From Streptomyces pilosus (GTDB lineage Bacteria; Actinomycetota; Actinomycetes; Streptomycetales; Streptomycetaceae), in contig NZ_BMTU01000012.1 in NCBI RefSeq assembly GCF_014649835.1, positions 1 through 64,000 of the forward strand: a stretch of DNA of 64,000 nt, in the 5' to 3' direction. The notes beneath the pieces were generated by a model. The model made no database searches, had not been told where the DNA came from, and saw only the letters and a list, made by a program, of their open reading frames with translations. The position numbers and the translations under genes are program-made. Below, piece by piece: positions 55,282 through 64,000 of this stretch (its first letter is position 1; every line of letters starts with the position of its first letter).

Positions 55282-55672
55282 GCATCACCGCTTCGAGAAG
55301 GGAACGGTCGGGGAGCGCCTCGCGGACGATCGAGGAGCGCGCCTGGACCAGTTCCGCCGTCAGCATCTCGGTGAGCAGCACGGTCACCACGCCGAACGGC
55401 AGGTTGAGGTAGGCCGACAGTTCGGCCACGGACAGGGGGGCGACGCAGAGCCGGAGCAGCGCCGCCTGCTCGGGGGTGGCGGACGGCGGGGGGTCCGGGG
55501 AGCGGGCCACGATCAGCGTCACCAGGTCGAGGTCGGCCCGTTCGCCGTCCGGCCCGGCCACGACGTACAGCCGCTCGGGGTTGCCGCCCCCGCCCTTCCT
55601 GCCGGCCGGTGCGGCCGGCTGCGGAGGGGGGCCGTCCAGGGGGGTGCGCCTGAGGCGTTTCGGAGGAGTCAT
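55262..55672 (-). CDS. rarC: RarC, DUF742 protein
   Basis: This 136-residue protein shows the DUF742 core: NPERLYVVAGPDGERADLDLVTLIVA, then PEQAALLRLCVAPLSVAELSAYLNLPFGVVTVLLTEM (cores RLYVVAGPDGERADLDLVTL and PLSVAELSAYLNLPFGVV). A winged-helix-like end follows. The first ~28 residues are basic and Pro-rich. It is the third member of the conservon. Its ATG overlaps the rarB end by four bases and its stop overlaps the rarD start. Biochemical role unclear; it binds RarB and RarA in S. coelicolor by genetic and interaction data. Confidence 0.9.
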   Translation of the reverse strand: MTPPKRLRRTPLDGPPPQPAAPAGRKGGGGNPERLYVVAGPDGERADLDLVTLIVARSPDPPPSATPEQAALLRLCVAPLSVAELSAYLNLPFGVVTVLLTEMLTAELVQARSSIVREALPDRSLLEAVMHGLQRL

Positions 55673-56076
55673 ACGGTCTGCCCGTTGCGTCGCGGCGGGC
55701 TGGTCAGATGGGCGCCGATGCGGACGACGAGGTCGCGCATCATGCCGCCCATCCGGCCGGGCTCGCACGTCATGTCGGACAGGACCGCGAGATAGGCGTT
55801 GGCACCGGCCGCCATGAGGTAGAAGTAGCCCTGGTTGATCTCGATGAGCACCATCTTCATCTCGCCGTCCCCGTGCGGGAGTTCCTGGGCGACGGCCCCG
55901 GCGAGGCTCTGGACGCCCGCACAGGCCGCGGCGACCCGGTCGGCGGCGTCGGGCTCACCGCCGTAGCGGGCGATGCGCAGGCCGTCGGCGGAGAGCACCA
56001 CGATCATCTCGACGCCCGGTACGCCGTCGGCGAGCTCCTTGAGCATCCAGTCGAAGTTGGCTCGCTGCTGGATCAC
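55669..56076 (-). CDS. rarB: RarB, roadblock/LC7 protein
   Basis: This 135-residue roadblock/LC7 domain protein begins at GTG as MIQQRANFDWMLKELADGVP, then GVEMIVVLSADGLRIARYGG and YFYLMAAGANAYLAVLSD. Roadblock proteins act as GTPase-activating or scaffolding partners of small GTPases, here RarD. The start overlaps the rarA stop by four bases (GTGA), and its end overlaps rarC. Confidence 0.93.
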   Translation of the reverse strand: MIQQRANFDWMLKELADGVPGVEMIVVLSADGLRIARYGGEPDAADRVAAACAGVQSLAGAVAQELPHGDGEMKMVLIEINQGYFYLMAAGANAYLAVLSDMTCEPGRMGGMMRDLVVRIGAHLTSPPRRNGQTV

Positions 56077-57683
56077 GTGAGGTCCCCCTCGTCCTCGGCC
56101 TCGGTGCGGGCCGGTTCGTTGATGAGATGCAGGTAGGCGGTCGGGTTGCGGGTGAAGTCGGTGGGGTGGACGCCCGGGTCGAGGTCCTTCTTCAGGCCCT
56201 CCCAGAAGGCGTCGACCCACAGCCCGGGTTCGCGGTCGTTCTGCTTCTTCTTCTCCGGCTCGGGAGTGGCCCAGATGTCGTGGTACTCCTCGCCCCGCTC
56301 CCGGGCCTCCCGCTCGGCCCGTTCGGCGGCCGCCTGTTCGGCGTACCGCTGGGCGAGCGGGGTCTTGACCCGGCTGCGGCGCTGCGGCAGCCCGCCCGCG
56401 GTCCACTCGGTGACCTCGGGGACGTCGTCCTCCATCGGGACCGTGGCGGGGATACGGGGGCTGGTGGGGCGGCGCCTCTTGGGTGCGCGCTCCGGCCCGG
56501 GGAGGGCGTCGACCGGGCGGGGCACCGCGGTCGCGCCGATGCCGTGGGCGAGGCCCACGCCCGGCTCGTCGGTGATCATCTCGCTCGGCACGACGAGGAC
56601 GGCGCGGACCCCGCCGTAGGCGGACGCGCGCAGCGACACCTTCATGTTGAACGCGGTGCACAGCCGGCCGACGACGGCGAGCCCGAGGCGCGGGTTGCCG
56701 CCGATCTCCTGGAGGTCGACGCCCCGCTGGGCCTGCTCCAGGATGCCTTCGATCCGGGCCCTGGCCTGCTCGTCGAGGCTGACTCCGGCGTCCTCGATCT
56801 CGATGGCGACGCCGGTCTGCACCTCCGTGGCGGTGACACTGACCTTGGAGGTGGGGGGCGAGTAGCGGGTGGCGTTGTCGAGGAGTTCGGCGGCGGCGTG
56901 GATGACCGGCTCGACGTGGATCCCCTTGATGTTGATCTTGGCGATCGACTTCAGGTCGATGCGGCGGTACTCGAGGATGCGGGACATGGCGCCGCGCAGC
57001 ACGCTGTAGAGCGCGACGGGCTGGGGCCACTGGCGCCCGGGCCGGCCGCCGCCGAGGACCGAGATGGAGTCGGCGAGGCGGCCGATCAGCGCGGTGCCGT
57101 GGTCGATGCGCAGCAGGTCGTCGAAGACCTCGGGGTTGCGGCCGTGGTCCTCCTCCATCTCGCGGAGTTCCTTGGCCTGCTGGTGCACGATCGCCTGGAC
57201 GCGGCGGGCGATGCTGACGAAGGAGCGCTGGGAGGAGTCGCGCAGGTTCTCCTCGTCGTCGATGATCTTCAGCATCGTCCTGAGCAGCACGATCTGGTAC
57301 TTGGGGAGGTCCCGCCAGGACGGGTCGAGCCCGGGCAGGCCGCGGATCACCTCGTCGGGATCGTTCCCGGCGTGCAGGTGGTCGAGGGCCGCGGGGACGA
57401 CCCGCTCGGTGAAGTACTGCGTCTCCGTGTCGTGGGCGGCGATCCGCGCCTCCAGATACGCACGGTGACGGTCGTACCCGGCGCGGGCCTCCCGCAGCAC
57501 GCGGCCGCGGCGTACCGCCTCCGCCGAGGCGGCGGTGACGAGCAGGGTCGCCAGGGCGCCGCACACACCGACGGCGGTACGGGCGGGCTCCGTCACCAGG
57601 GCGACGGCGGCTCCGGTCGCCGCGGCCATCACTATGGCCGGCAGCAACAACACGCGTGCGTAGGGTAGTTGGACACTCGCCAT
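56073..57683 (-). CDS. rarA: RarA, membrane sensor histidine-kinase-like protein
   Basis: This 536-residue protein has two transmembrane helices at the N-terminus (LLLPAIVMAAATGAAVALV and GVCGALATLLVTAASAEAV), a cytoplasmic coiled-coil (about 55-220), and a HATPase_c domain with N-box ELLDNATRYSPP, then EDAGVSLDEQ and RLGLAVVGRLC. The C-terminal ~130 residues are Pro/Arg/Glu-rich. It is the first gene of the rar conservon and lacks a standard HisKA phosphorylation site. ATG 57683 has GAGGG upstream; an upstream start at 57746 is less likely. Confidence 0.92.
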   Translation of the reverse strand: MASVQLPYARVLLLPAIVMAAATGAAVALVTEPARTAVGVCGALATLLVTAASAEAVRRGRVLREARAGYDRHRAYLEARIAAHDTETQYFTERVVPAALDHLHAGNDPDEVIRGLPGLDPSWRDLPKYQIVLLRTMLKIIDDEENLRDSSQRSFVSIARRVQAIVHQQAKELREMEEDHGRNPEVFDDLLRIDHGTALIGRLADSISVLGGGRPGRQWPQPVALYSVLRGAMSRILEYRRIDLKSIAKINIKGIHVEPVIHAAAELLDNATRYSPPTSKVSVTATEVQTGVAIEIEDAGVSLDEQARARIEGILEQAQRGVDLQEIGGNPRLGLAVVGRLCTAFNMKVSLRASAYGGVRAVLVVPSEMITDEPGVGLAHGIGATAVPRPVDALPGPERAPKRRRPTSPRIPATVPMEDDVPEVTEWTAGGLPQRRSRVKTPLAQRYAEQAAAERAEREARERGEEYHDIWATPEPEKKKQNDREPGLWVDAFWEGLKKDLDPGVHPTDFTRNPTAYLHLINEPARTEAEDEGDLT

Positions 57684-57882
57684 GTGAGCCCTCTGAAGCG
57701 AATCGACGAAAGACCGGGGAACGTGCACATAGGGGAACAAGCGCACGAATTCACCTCAACTCGGTGCGCTGCGGGCGAGCCTAGTCCGGCGGGATCATCG
57801 CCATGTCATATTCGGCAAGTGCCGGAAACGGCCTCTGCGGCAGGAGTACGCTCAGGACATTTGCACGCTCGGCTTCTTTTCG

Positions 57883-57897
57883 AACACACTGCGTCAC
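57883..57897 (-). promoter_or_regulatory. BldD-like box upstream of rarA
   Basis: The minus-strand sequence GTGACGCAGTGTGTT matches the BldD consensus (T-n-AC-n-C[A/T]G-n-GT-n-A) at all but one core position, about 200 bases before rarA. The 419-base gap (57684-58102) otherwise holds the rar promoter region and a candidate helicase terminator; no gene is seen. Confidence 0.45.
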
Positions 57898-58012
57898 GGC
57901 GTGCGGGCGTACGAAGAACACTCACCGTCACGGGTGAGGAAGGCCGCGGTGCCCGGATCCTGCCCGCCGGCCGGGCCGGTGATGCGCGCGTCGAGGGCGC
58001 GCGGAACGCACG

Positions 58013-58041
58013 AGCCCGGCGCGCACGGGGCGCACCGGGCT
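58013..58041 (-). terminator. Candidate terminator after the helicase gene
   Basis: AGCCCGG and CCGGGCT pair (7 bases) around an inner GC-rich loop, 62 bases downstream of the helicase stop. Weak but well placed. Confidence 0.4.
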
Positions 58042-58102
58042 TCGGGCGGTGGGGCGCCGGACTCCGCACCGGCGCTCACGTGAGATCAGGCACTCACGGC
58101 GG

Positions 58103-60916
58103 TCAGCCCACGGAGGAGTACGCGACGACGCCGCGCAGCAGGCCCTCGACCGCCTTGCGGGCGTTCCTGGCGACCGTCGACCCCTCGAAGGCCGGAGCCG
58201 CGGCCGAGATCTGGCCGAGCACGTCGATGACCTGCTTGCACCAGCGCACGAAGTCACCGGCCGGCATCTCCGCCTCGCGCAGCACCTCGTCCAGCCCCTT
58301 GCCCGAGGCCCACATGTAGGCGGCCCAGGCGAAGCCGAGGTCGGGCTCGCGCTGGCCCACGCCCTCGGTCTGGCTGATCCGGAAGTCCTCCTCCAGGGCG
58401 TCCAGCCGGCCCCAGATGCGGACCATCTCGCCGAGGGCCGCCTTGGCCCTGCCCGAGGGCAGCTTCGGCGCCATCGCGTCGTCGGCCGCCCGGGCCTCGA
58501 ACACCAACGCCGACACGCACGCGGCGAGTTCGGCGGGGGCGAGCCCCTCCCAGACGCCCTCGCGCAGGCATTCGCTGGCCAGCAGGTCGAGTTCGCCGTA
58601 CAGCCGGGCCAGCCGCTTGCCGTGCTCGGTGACCTCGTCACCGCGCAGGTAGTCCATCTCGGTCAGCAGCGCGACGATCCGGTCGAAGGTACGGGCGATG
58701 GTGTTCGTCCGGCCCTCGATGCGGCGCTCCAGCTGCGAGGTGTCGCGCATCAGCCGGTGGTAGCGCTCGGCCCAGCGGGCGTGGTCCTCGCGGTCCTGGC
58801 AGCCGTGGCACGGGTGCGCCCGCAGCTCCTTGCGCAGCCGCGCGATCTCCCGGTCGTCGGCCGCCTGGGACCGCTTCTTGCGGTGCCGCTCCGGAGCGAT
58901 GTGCCCGGCCTTGGTGCGCAGCGCCGAGGCGAGGTCCCGGCGGGACTGCGGCGAACGGGCGTTGAAGGACTTCGGGATCCGCATCCGCTCCAGCGCCTCG
59001 ACCGGCACCGGGAAGTCGATCGACGCCAGCCGCTTGACCTGCCGCTCGGAGGTCAGCACCAGCGGGCGCGGACCGTCGTGGTACTCCACGCCGCGGTGCC
59101 CGCCCGAACGCCCCGCGGGCAGCCCCGGGTCCAGCACCAGGGCCAGCCCCGCGTACTTGCCGGTGGGCACGTGGATGATGTCGCCGGGCTTGAGCCTCTC
59201 CAGCGCCACGGCGGCCTCCGCACGGCGCTGCGAGGCGCCCTGCCGGGCCAGCTCGGTCTCCCGGTCCTTCAGCTCGCGGCGCAGTCGCGCGTACTCCTCG
59301 AAGTCGCCGAGGTGGCAGGTCATGGAGGCCTTGTAGCCCTCGAGCCCCTCCTCGTTGCGCTGCACCTGGCGCGAGATGCCGACGACCGACTTGTCCGCCT
59401 GGAACTGGGCGAAGGACGTCTCGAGCAGTTCGCGCGAGCGGTGCCTGCCGAACTGCTCGACCAGGTTGACCGCCATGTTGTACGACGGCTTGAAGCTGGA
59501 GCGCAGCGGGTACGTGCGCGTGCCGGCCAGTCCGGCGAGGTGCTCGGGGTTCATGCCGCGCTGCCACAGCACGACGGCGTGGCCCTCGACGTCGATGCCG
59601 CGCCGGCCGGCCCGGCCGGTCAGCTGGGTGTACTCGCCGGGGGTGATGTCGGCGTGCTGCTCGCCGTTCCACTTGACGAGCTTCTCCAGCACCACCGAGC
59701 GGGCGGGCATGTTGATGCCGAGGGCGAGGGTCTCGGTGGCGAACACGGCCTTCACCAGGCCGCGGACGAACAGTTCCTCCACGACCTCCTTGAACGTCGG
59801 CAGCATGCCCGCGTGGTGGGCCGCGATGCCGCGCTCCAGGCCCTCCAGCCACTCGTAGTAGCCGAGGACGTGCAGGTCCTCGGCCGGGATGGAGGAGGTG
59901 CGCTCCTCGACCAGGGAACGGACCTTCGCCCGCGCCTCCTCGTCGTTGAGCCTCAGCCCGGCGTACAGGCACTGCTGGACGGCGGCCTCGCAGGCGGCGC
60001 GGCTGAAGATGAAGGTGATGGCGGGCAGCAGGCCCTCGGAATCGAGCCGCTCGATGACTTCGGGCCGGCTCGGGGTCCACACGCGCGAGCGCTGCCTGCG
60101 CTCCCGCTCCCGGTCGGCCTCGCGCAGGGTGCCCCGCCCGCGGCGGCGGTCCCCCCAGGAGGGGCGGCTGGCCTCCAGGCGTGCCATGCGCGTGAGGTCG
60201 GGGTTGACGGCCTTCTTGTGGCCCTCGCCCTCCTCGAACAGGTCGTAGATCCGGCGGCCGGCGAGGACGTGCTGGAACAGCGGCACGGGCCGGTGCTCGG
60301 AGACGATCACCTGGGTGTCGCCGCGGACGGTGTCCAGCCAGTCGCCGAACTCCTCCGCGTTCGACACCGTCGCCGACAGGGAGACCAGGGTCACCGATTC
60401 GGGGAGGTGGATGATCACTTCCTCCCAGACGGCACCGCGGAACCGGTCGGAGAGGTAGTGCACCTCGTCCATCACCACGTAGCCGAGGCCGAGGAGGGTC
60501 TGCGATCCGGCGTACAGCATGTTCCGCAGCACCTCGGTGGTCATCACGACCACGGGGGCTTCGGAGTTGACGCTGTTGTCGCCGGTGAGCAGGCCCACCT
60601 TGTCCGTGCCGTAGCGACGGCACAGGTCGGCGTACTTCTGGTTCGACAGCGCCTTGATGGGGGTCGTGTAGAAGCACTTCTTGCCCTGCTGGAGGGCGAG
60701 GTGGACGGCGAACTCGCCCACGATCGTCTTGCCGGAGCCGGTGGGCGCGGCGACCAGCACGCCCTTGCCCGCCTCGAGCGCCTGGCAGGCCTCGATCTGG
60801 AAGGGGTCGAGGCCGAAGTCATACATCTCGCGGAAGGACGCGAGCGCCGTGGCCTGCTCGGCAGCGCGCCTGCGTGCTGCCGCGTACCGCTCGGCCGGTG
60901 AGAGATCCTCTGTCAT
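58103..60916 (-). CDS. Ski2/Mtr4-like (HelY-type) RNA helicase
   Basis: This 937-residue superfamily 2 helicase has Walker A APTGSGKT (57-64), motif II DEVH (150-153), and motif VI QLTGRAGRRGIDVEG. A Ski2/Mtr4-type insertion follows (CHGCQDREDHARWAERYHRL), then a C-terminal DSHCT-like domain (LASECLREGVWEGLAPAELA, ISQTEGVGQREPDLGFAWAA, core QREPDLGFAW). It is the actinobacterial RNA helicase of the HelY group, probably acting in RNA processing or decay. ATG 60916 begins MTEDLSPAER. It is separated from the lipid kinase gene by 84 bases. Confidence 0.95.
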   Translation of the reverse strand: MTEDLSPAERYAAARRRAAEQATALASFREMYDFGLDPFQIEACQALEAGKGVLVAAPTGSGKTIVGEFAVHLALQQGKKCFYTTPIKALSNQKYADLCRRYGTDKVGLLTGDNSVNSEAPVVVMTTEVLRNMLYAGSQTLLGLGYVVMDEVHYLSDRFRGAVWEEVIIHLPESVTLVSLSATVSNAEEFGDWLDTVRGDTQVIVSEHRPVPLFQHVLAGRRIYDLFEEGEGHKKAVNPDLTRMARLEASRPSWGDRRRGRGTLREADRERERRQRSRVWTPSRPEVIERLDSEGLLPAITFIFSRAACEAAVQQCLYAGLRLNDEEARAKVRSLVEERTSSIPAEDLHVLGYYEWLEGLERGIAAHHAGMLPTFKEVVEELFVRGLVKAVFATETLALGINMPARSVVLEKLVKWNGEQHADITPGEYTQLTGRAGRRGIDVEGHAVVLWQRGMNPEHLAGLAGTRTYPLRSSFKPSYNMAVNLVEQFGRHRSRELLETSFAQFQADKSVVGISRQVQRNEEGLEGYKASMTCHLGDFEEYARLRRELKDRETELARQGASQRRAEAAVALERLKPGDIIHVPTGKYAGLALVLDPGLPAGRSGGHRGVEYHDGPRPLVLTSERQVKRLASIDFPVPVEALERMRIPKSFNARSPQSRRDLASALRTKAGHIAPERHRKKRSQAADDREIARLRKELRAHPCHGCQDREDHARWAERYHRLMRDTSQLERRIEGRTNTIARTFDRIVALLTEMDYLRGDEVTEHGKRLARLYGELDLLASECLREGVWEGLAPAELAACVSALVFEARAADDAMAPKLPSGRAKAALGEMVRIWGRLDALEEDFRISQTEGVGQREPDLGFAWAAYMWASGKGLDEVLREAEMPAGDFVRWCKQVIDVLGQISAAAPAFEGSTVARNARKAVEGLLRGVVAYSSVG

Positions 60917-61000
60917 CGTGCTTTCGAGCGTACCGGGCCGCACCGACAACAGGACGATCATTACCGGGGCCCGCGCCCGCGGGCGTTGCGGACCGCCGGA

Positions 61001-61891
61001 TCAGGGGCCGACGACCCGCAGGGCGCCCGGTACGCACCGCGCGGTCAGCGGCAGCGGCCCGACCGGCTCCCCGTCCGCGTACCCGGTGACCTGCTCGGCG
61101 GCCAGCTCGACGCTCGCGGCCCGCAGCACGGTGATCGCGGGGTGGCCGACGTGCGTGCCCCGGTAGACCCGCGGGAACACCCGCAGCAGGGTGGCGCGGC
61201 TGCACTCGCCGACCACCGTGATGTCGAACAGCCCGTCGGTGAGGTCGGCGCCGGGGCATATCCGCATACCGCCGCCGTACGACGGCCCGTTGCCGACGGC
61301 CACCAGGGTCGCCTCGACCTCGCGGACCTCGCCCCCGTCGAGCGTGATCCGGTACGGCAGCGGGCGGAAGGCGGCCAGCTCGGCGACCATGGCGACGTCG
61401 TACTTCAGGCGCCCGAGCGGCAGCCGCATCCGGTTGCCGCGGTCGTTGACCCGTGAGTCGAAGCCGGAGGCGAGGACGGCGCCGAACCAGTGGTCGCCGA
61501 TCCGGCCGAGGTCGATGTCGCGGACCCGGCCGCACTTGAGGGCGTCGGCGATCATCCTTCCGGCCGCCGCCGGTTCCCGCAGCGGCATGCCGAGCGCGCG
61601 GGCGAAGTCGTTGCCGGTTCCGGCGGCGACCAGACCGAACGGGGTGCCGGTGCCGACGACGGCCTGCAGGGCGAGGTTCGCCATCCCGTCGCCCCCCACG
61701 GCGATCAGGGCGCCGGTGCCCTCGTCGATGGCGGCGCGCACCCGGGCGAGGGCGTCCCCGGAGTCGTCGCCGAGGACGGTCCGCACCGAGAAGCCGGCGT
61801 CCCGGAGGGCGGAAGCGGCCGGCAGCGCCGCGCGGGCGCCCCGGCCGCGGCCCGCGGTGGGGTTGACGAAGAGGGTGATCTCGCTGGTCAC
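61001..61891 (-). CDS. Diacylglycerol/lipid-kinase-like (YegS/BmrU) protein
   Basis: This 296-residue DAGK_cat protein has ITLFVNPTAGRGRGARA, the nucleotide motif VGGDGMANLALQAVVG, AAGTGNDFARALG and a C-terminal RVYRGTHVGHPAI. It would phosphorylate a lipid or sphingoid base at the membrane. The start ATG is at 61891. It lies between tatC and the helicase on the same strand, 31 bases downstream of tatC. Confidence 0.92.
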   Translation of the reverse strand: MTSEITLFVNPTAGRGRGARAALPAASALRDAGFSVRTVLGDDSGDALARVRAAIDEGTGALIAVGGDGMANLALQAVVGTGTPFGLVAAGTGNDFARALGMPLREPAAAGRMIADALKCGRVRDIDLGRIGDHWFGAVLASGFDSRVNDRGNRMRLPLGRLKYDVAMVAELAAFRPLPYRITLDGGEVREVEATLVAVGNGPSYGGGMRICPGADLTDGLFDITVVGECSRATLLRVFPRVYRGTHVGHPAITVLRAASVELAAEQVTGYADGEPVGPLPLTARCVPGALRVVGP

Positions 61892-61922
61892 GGGAGTGAC
61901 CCTATGAGCTGCGGGTGCGTCC

Positions 61923-62867
61923 TCAGGTCACGTCGTCATAACCGTTGACCCGGTCCCTGGTCGTCGGCTCGGGCAGCGCGGCCACGGGCTCCACGGGGTC
62001 GATGGCCTCGGGCGTCAGGTCCAGCTCGGACGCCTCGTCGTCGGCGGGGCCCAGGGCCTCGATGCGGCGCTTGCGGCGGTCGTTGAGCAGGGCCACGCAG
62101 ACGGCGGCGAAGTAGAGGATCCAGATCGGTCCGGCGAGCGCGATCATCGTCAGCGGGTCGGTGCTCGGCGTGGCGATGGCCGCGAACAGCGTGATGCCCA
62201 TGATCATGCCGCGCCACCAGCCGAGCATCCGCTTGCCGGACAGCGCCCCGGAGAGGTTGAGCATGATCAGCAGCAGCGGCAGCTCGAAGGAGAGACCGAA
62301 GACGACCACCATGCGGGTGACGAGGTCGAGCAGGTCGTCCAGCGGCAGCAGGTTGTCGACGTTGCCCGGCGTGAACTCGATGAGCACCTTGGCCGTGGTC
62401 GGCAGCACCCGGTACGCGAAGTAGGCGCCGCCGAGGAACAGCGGGAAGCCGGTGGCGACGAACGCGTAGGCGTACTTCTTCTCGTGCCGGTGCAGACCGG
62501 GGGCGACGAAGGCCCACAGCTGGTACAGCCAGACCGGGGCGGCGAACACGATGCCGGCCATCAGGGAGACCTTCAGCGCCAGGGTGAACGGCGTGAGCAG
62601 GCCGTTGATCGTGATCATCGCGCACGGCTGCGCGTCGTCCCGCGTCGCTCGGGACAGTTCCTCGAAGGACTGGCCGCAGCCGACCGACTTGAGCACCGGG
62701 TCGGTGAAGAAGTTGATGATGTCGTTGTAGAAGAAGGCTGCGACGACCGTCACCAGGACGATGGCCAGCAAGGCCTTCGCGAGCCGGTTGCGGAGCTCAC
62801 GAAGGTGCTCCGCCAGGGGCATCCGCCCCTCCGGATCCTTCTCCTGTTTGCGGGCAGACTTCAGCAA
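61923..62867 (-). CDS. tatC: Sec-independent protein translocase TatC
   Basis: This 314-residue protein has six transmembrane helices. It begins MPLAEHLRELRNRL within the conserved N-terminal motif, which recognises twin-arginine signals, with the periplasmic FTPGNVDNLLPLDDLLDLV and the glutamate in SFELPLLLIML. The C-terminal ~60 residues are acidic and Pro-rich, longer than in E. coli but usual in Streptomyces. With TatA it forms the export channel for folded proteins such as the GHL10 hydrolase. It follows tatA by 47 bases. Confidence 0.95.
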   Translation of the reverse strand: MLKSARKQEKDPEGRMPLAEHLRELRNRLAKALLAIVLVTVVAAFFYNDIINFFTDPVLKSVGCGQSFEELSRATRDDAQPCAMITINGLLTPFTLALKVSLMAGIVFAAPVWLYQLWAFVAPGLHRHEKKYAYAFVATGFPLFLGGAYFAYRVLPTTAKVLIEFTPGNVDNLLPLDDLLDLVTRMVVVFGLSFELPLLLIMLNLSGALSGKRMLGWWRGMIMGITLFAAIATPSTDPLTMIALAGPIWILYFAAVCVALLNDRRKRRIEALGPADDEASELDLTPEAIDPVEPVAALPEPTTRDRVNGYDDVT

Positions 62868-62914
62868 CCCACGTTCCCATCTCGTGCGGCGGGCCGGTGG
62901 TCACCGGCCCTGCG

Positions 62915-63199
62915 TCAGCGCTTGGTCGTGTCCGTCGGCTCCGCCACCGGGCGGGAGCTGGTCACGTCGCCAGGGGCGGCCTGGATGGTGCGCTGCGCCG
63001 AGGACTCCTCGCCGGGGGCCGGCGGGTCGGCGGGGGCGGAGGACTTGTCCTCCTTCATCGCCTTGGCCTCGCTCTTGAGAATGCGGGCCGACTTGCCGAG
63101 CGACCGCGCCATGTCCGGAAGCTTCTTCGCGCCGAACAACAGGATGACGACGACGAGGATGAGAATGATCTCGGGAGCGCCGATCTTGCCACCGAACAT
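62915..63199 (-). CDS. tatA: Sec-independent translocase TatA/TatE family protein
   Basis: This 94-residue protein begins with MFGGKIGAPEIILILVVVIL, a single N-terminal transmembrane helix followed by the conserved FGAKKLPDMARSLGKSARILKSE amphipathic helix (core FGAKKLPDMARSLGKSARIL) and an acidic, Pro-rich tail. GAGAAGG precedes the ATG. It is cotranscribed with tatC. The 443-base gap to 63642 holds its promoter and a downstream terminator; no gene is seen. Confidence 0.95.
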   Translation of the reverse strand: MFGGKIGAPEIILILVVVILLFGAKKLPDMARSLGKSARILKSEAKAMKEDKSSAPADPPAPGEESSAQRTIQAAPGDVTSSRPVAEPTDTTKR

Positions 63200-63554
63200 A
63201 AGTCTTTACCTTCTCACCGAGGCTGCGGGGGTGCTGACCGACCGGCCGGACAGGCGTCCGAACGATCGTGCTGACAGCGATCGTAACGCTCAGGGGTGAA
63301 CGCGAGGCAATCCCCGTGCGTACTCCGGTCCGCGGTCCGGGCCTCGTTCTCCGGTCCGCGCCCCAGCAGCGTACCTGCCGCGCCCCGTGGCTCGACAGGC
63401 CGCGGCGGCCCGTGCCGTCGCCGCTTCCTCCCCCGTGCCCGCCCCCGGACGCCCGCCGGACCGGGCTCCCGCAGGTGGTCGTGGCCGGAGCGGGAAGCGC
63501 TCCCGCGCCGCGGGGCGTCCGCCGGGCGCCGGGTGCCACGAGCCGTCGTCGCCG

Positions 63555-63572
63555 GGCCGGCCTTCGCCGGCC
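63555..63572 (-). terminator. Candidate terminator after the small membrane protein gene
   Basis: GGCCGGC and GCCGGCC form a perfect 7-base stem with loop CTTC, about 70 bases downstream of the small membrane protein stop. Confidence 0.45.
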
Positions 63573-63642
63573 GGCGGTGCCGTGAGCCGCGTCGCCCCCT
63601 TGGTCCACGCGTGTGCCGGTGCGGCGCGCGGCGCCGAACGGC

Positions 63643-63837
63643 TCAGAGCGCCTCGGCGGACCGCGCCGCGCCGTCGGCGGCCCGCTCCAGTTCCTCCGCC
63701 GCCCTGCTGATCCGGCGGGCCGAGTCCGCGACCTGCCTGCCCAGCCGCTCCGCCTCGACGAACACCCGGACGGCGAGCACCCCGAGCACCACCAGCCCCA
63801 GGAACCCCACAGCTATCGCGAACATCGGCCAGAACAT
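63643..63837 (-). CDS. Small membrane protein with coiled-coil
   Basis: This 64-residue protein begins MFWPMFAIAVGFLGLVVLGV, one transmembrane helix, then a charged coiled-coil (AERLGRQVADSARRISRAAE). Such short proteins are common beside tatA in Streptomyces; function unknown. It probably forms an operon with the zinc-ribbon protein upstream, whose stop lies nine bases before its start. Confidence 0.75.
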   Translation of the reverse strand: MFWPMFAIAVGFLGLVVLGVLAVRVFVEAERLGRQVADSARRISRAAEELERAADGAARSAEAL

Positions 63838-63846
63838 GAGGCGAGC

Positions 63847-64000
63847 CTAGACGGTCGAGTGCAGCCGCAGCGTCCGCACCCCGCCCCCGGTCAGCAACTC
63901 CACGATCCGCTCCCCCGCCGGCTTGCGCACGGCGGCCCCGCAGCGCGGGCAGGTGAAGGAGTAGAAGGTGGTGCGGCTGCTCGCCCCGATGGCCAGGCGC
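63847..64000 (-). CDS. C-terminal part of a zinc-ribbon protein, runs off the window
   Basis: Only the last ~51 codons are present. They read SRTTFYSFTCPRCGAAVRKP, including a CxxC knuckle, and end LRLHSTV. A second CxxC pair is expected outside the window. This looks like the conserved zinc-ribbon protein found next to tatA in Streptomyces. It is followed by the small membrane protein. Confidence 0.7.
   Translation of the reverse strand, partial: RLAIGASSRTTFYSFTCPRCGAAVRKPAGERIVELLTGGGVRTLRLHSTV

Overview
The window reads as chromosome from a high-GC actinomycete, almost certainly a Streptomyces close to S. coelicolor. Support comes from the strong G/C third-position bias, the infC-rpmI-rplT / TrmH / sensor kinase / pheS-pheT block, a five-gene conservon (rarA-rarE) with a CYP157-type P450, a glnA4 ethanolamine-type cluster and a tatA-tatC pair in typical Streptomyces order.

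Left arm (1-8730) is accessory DNA. It holds an unrecognised membrane protein, a VOC-family protein, gene scraps, a wrecked IS5-type insertion sequence, and a compact Tn7-like module on the minus strand: tnsA, tnsB, tnsC and tniQ, with 4-base overlaps at tnsA/tnsB and tnsB/tnsC and an 11-base gap before tniQ. Two exact 12-base repeats spaced 21 bases lie upstream of tnsA and look like TnsB-binding sites of the element end. The junction with the core chromosome falls between these repeats and the doxX promoter. The other end of the element is not in the window, and no CRISPR array or cas gene is seen.

8.8-21 kb: small metabolic and regulatory genes (DoxX, DUF6314, degenerate histidine phosphatase, GNAT, MocR regulator divergent from an EamA exporter, DUF1918, GHL10 glycoside hydrolase, 3-hydroxyacyl-CoA dehydrogenase, Nudix, DUF3068 membrane protein with two TetR-like operators, NsdA-like regulator, SpoIIE-type phosphatase). 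21-29 kb: translation genes pheT, pheS, TrmH-like methyltransferase, rplT, rpmI and infC, plus an orphan PAS sensor kinase. infC appears to start at AUC.

29-36.5 kb: DUF1844, SseB, a beta-lactamase-fold hydrolase, a mycosin-like protease with a proline-rich membrane partner, a fold-III PLP enzyme and a DUF2510 protein. 36.5-43.2 kb: a probable ethanolamine-via-gamma-glutamylation cluster (SDR, aldehyde dehydrogenase, GlnA4-like ligase, FadR-type regulator, permease, class I amidotransferase-like hydrolase). Two near-identical 26-base motifs in its two control regions are probably the regulator's operator.

43.2-50 kb: a LysR / metal-receptor / XRE-cupin operon and a glycine-betaine ABC transporter whose permease is fused to two substrate-binding domains. 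50-58 kb: 5'-3' exonuclease, siderophore-interacting protein with an iron box, a small conserved protein, an RluA-type pseudouridine synthase, then the rar conservon. 58-64 kb: HelY/Mtr4-type helicase, lipid-kinase-like protein, tatC, tatA, a small membrane protein and the end of a zinc-ribbon protein running off the window.
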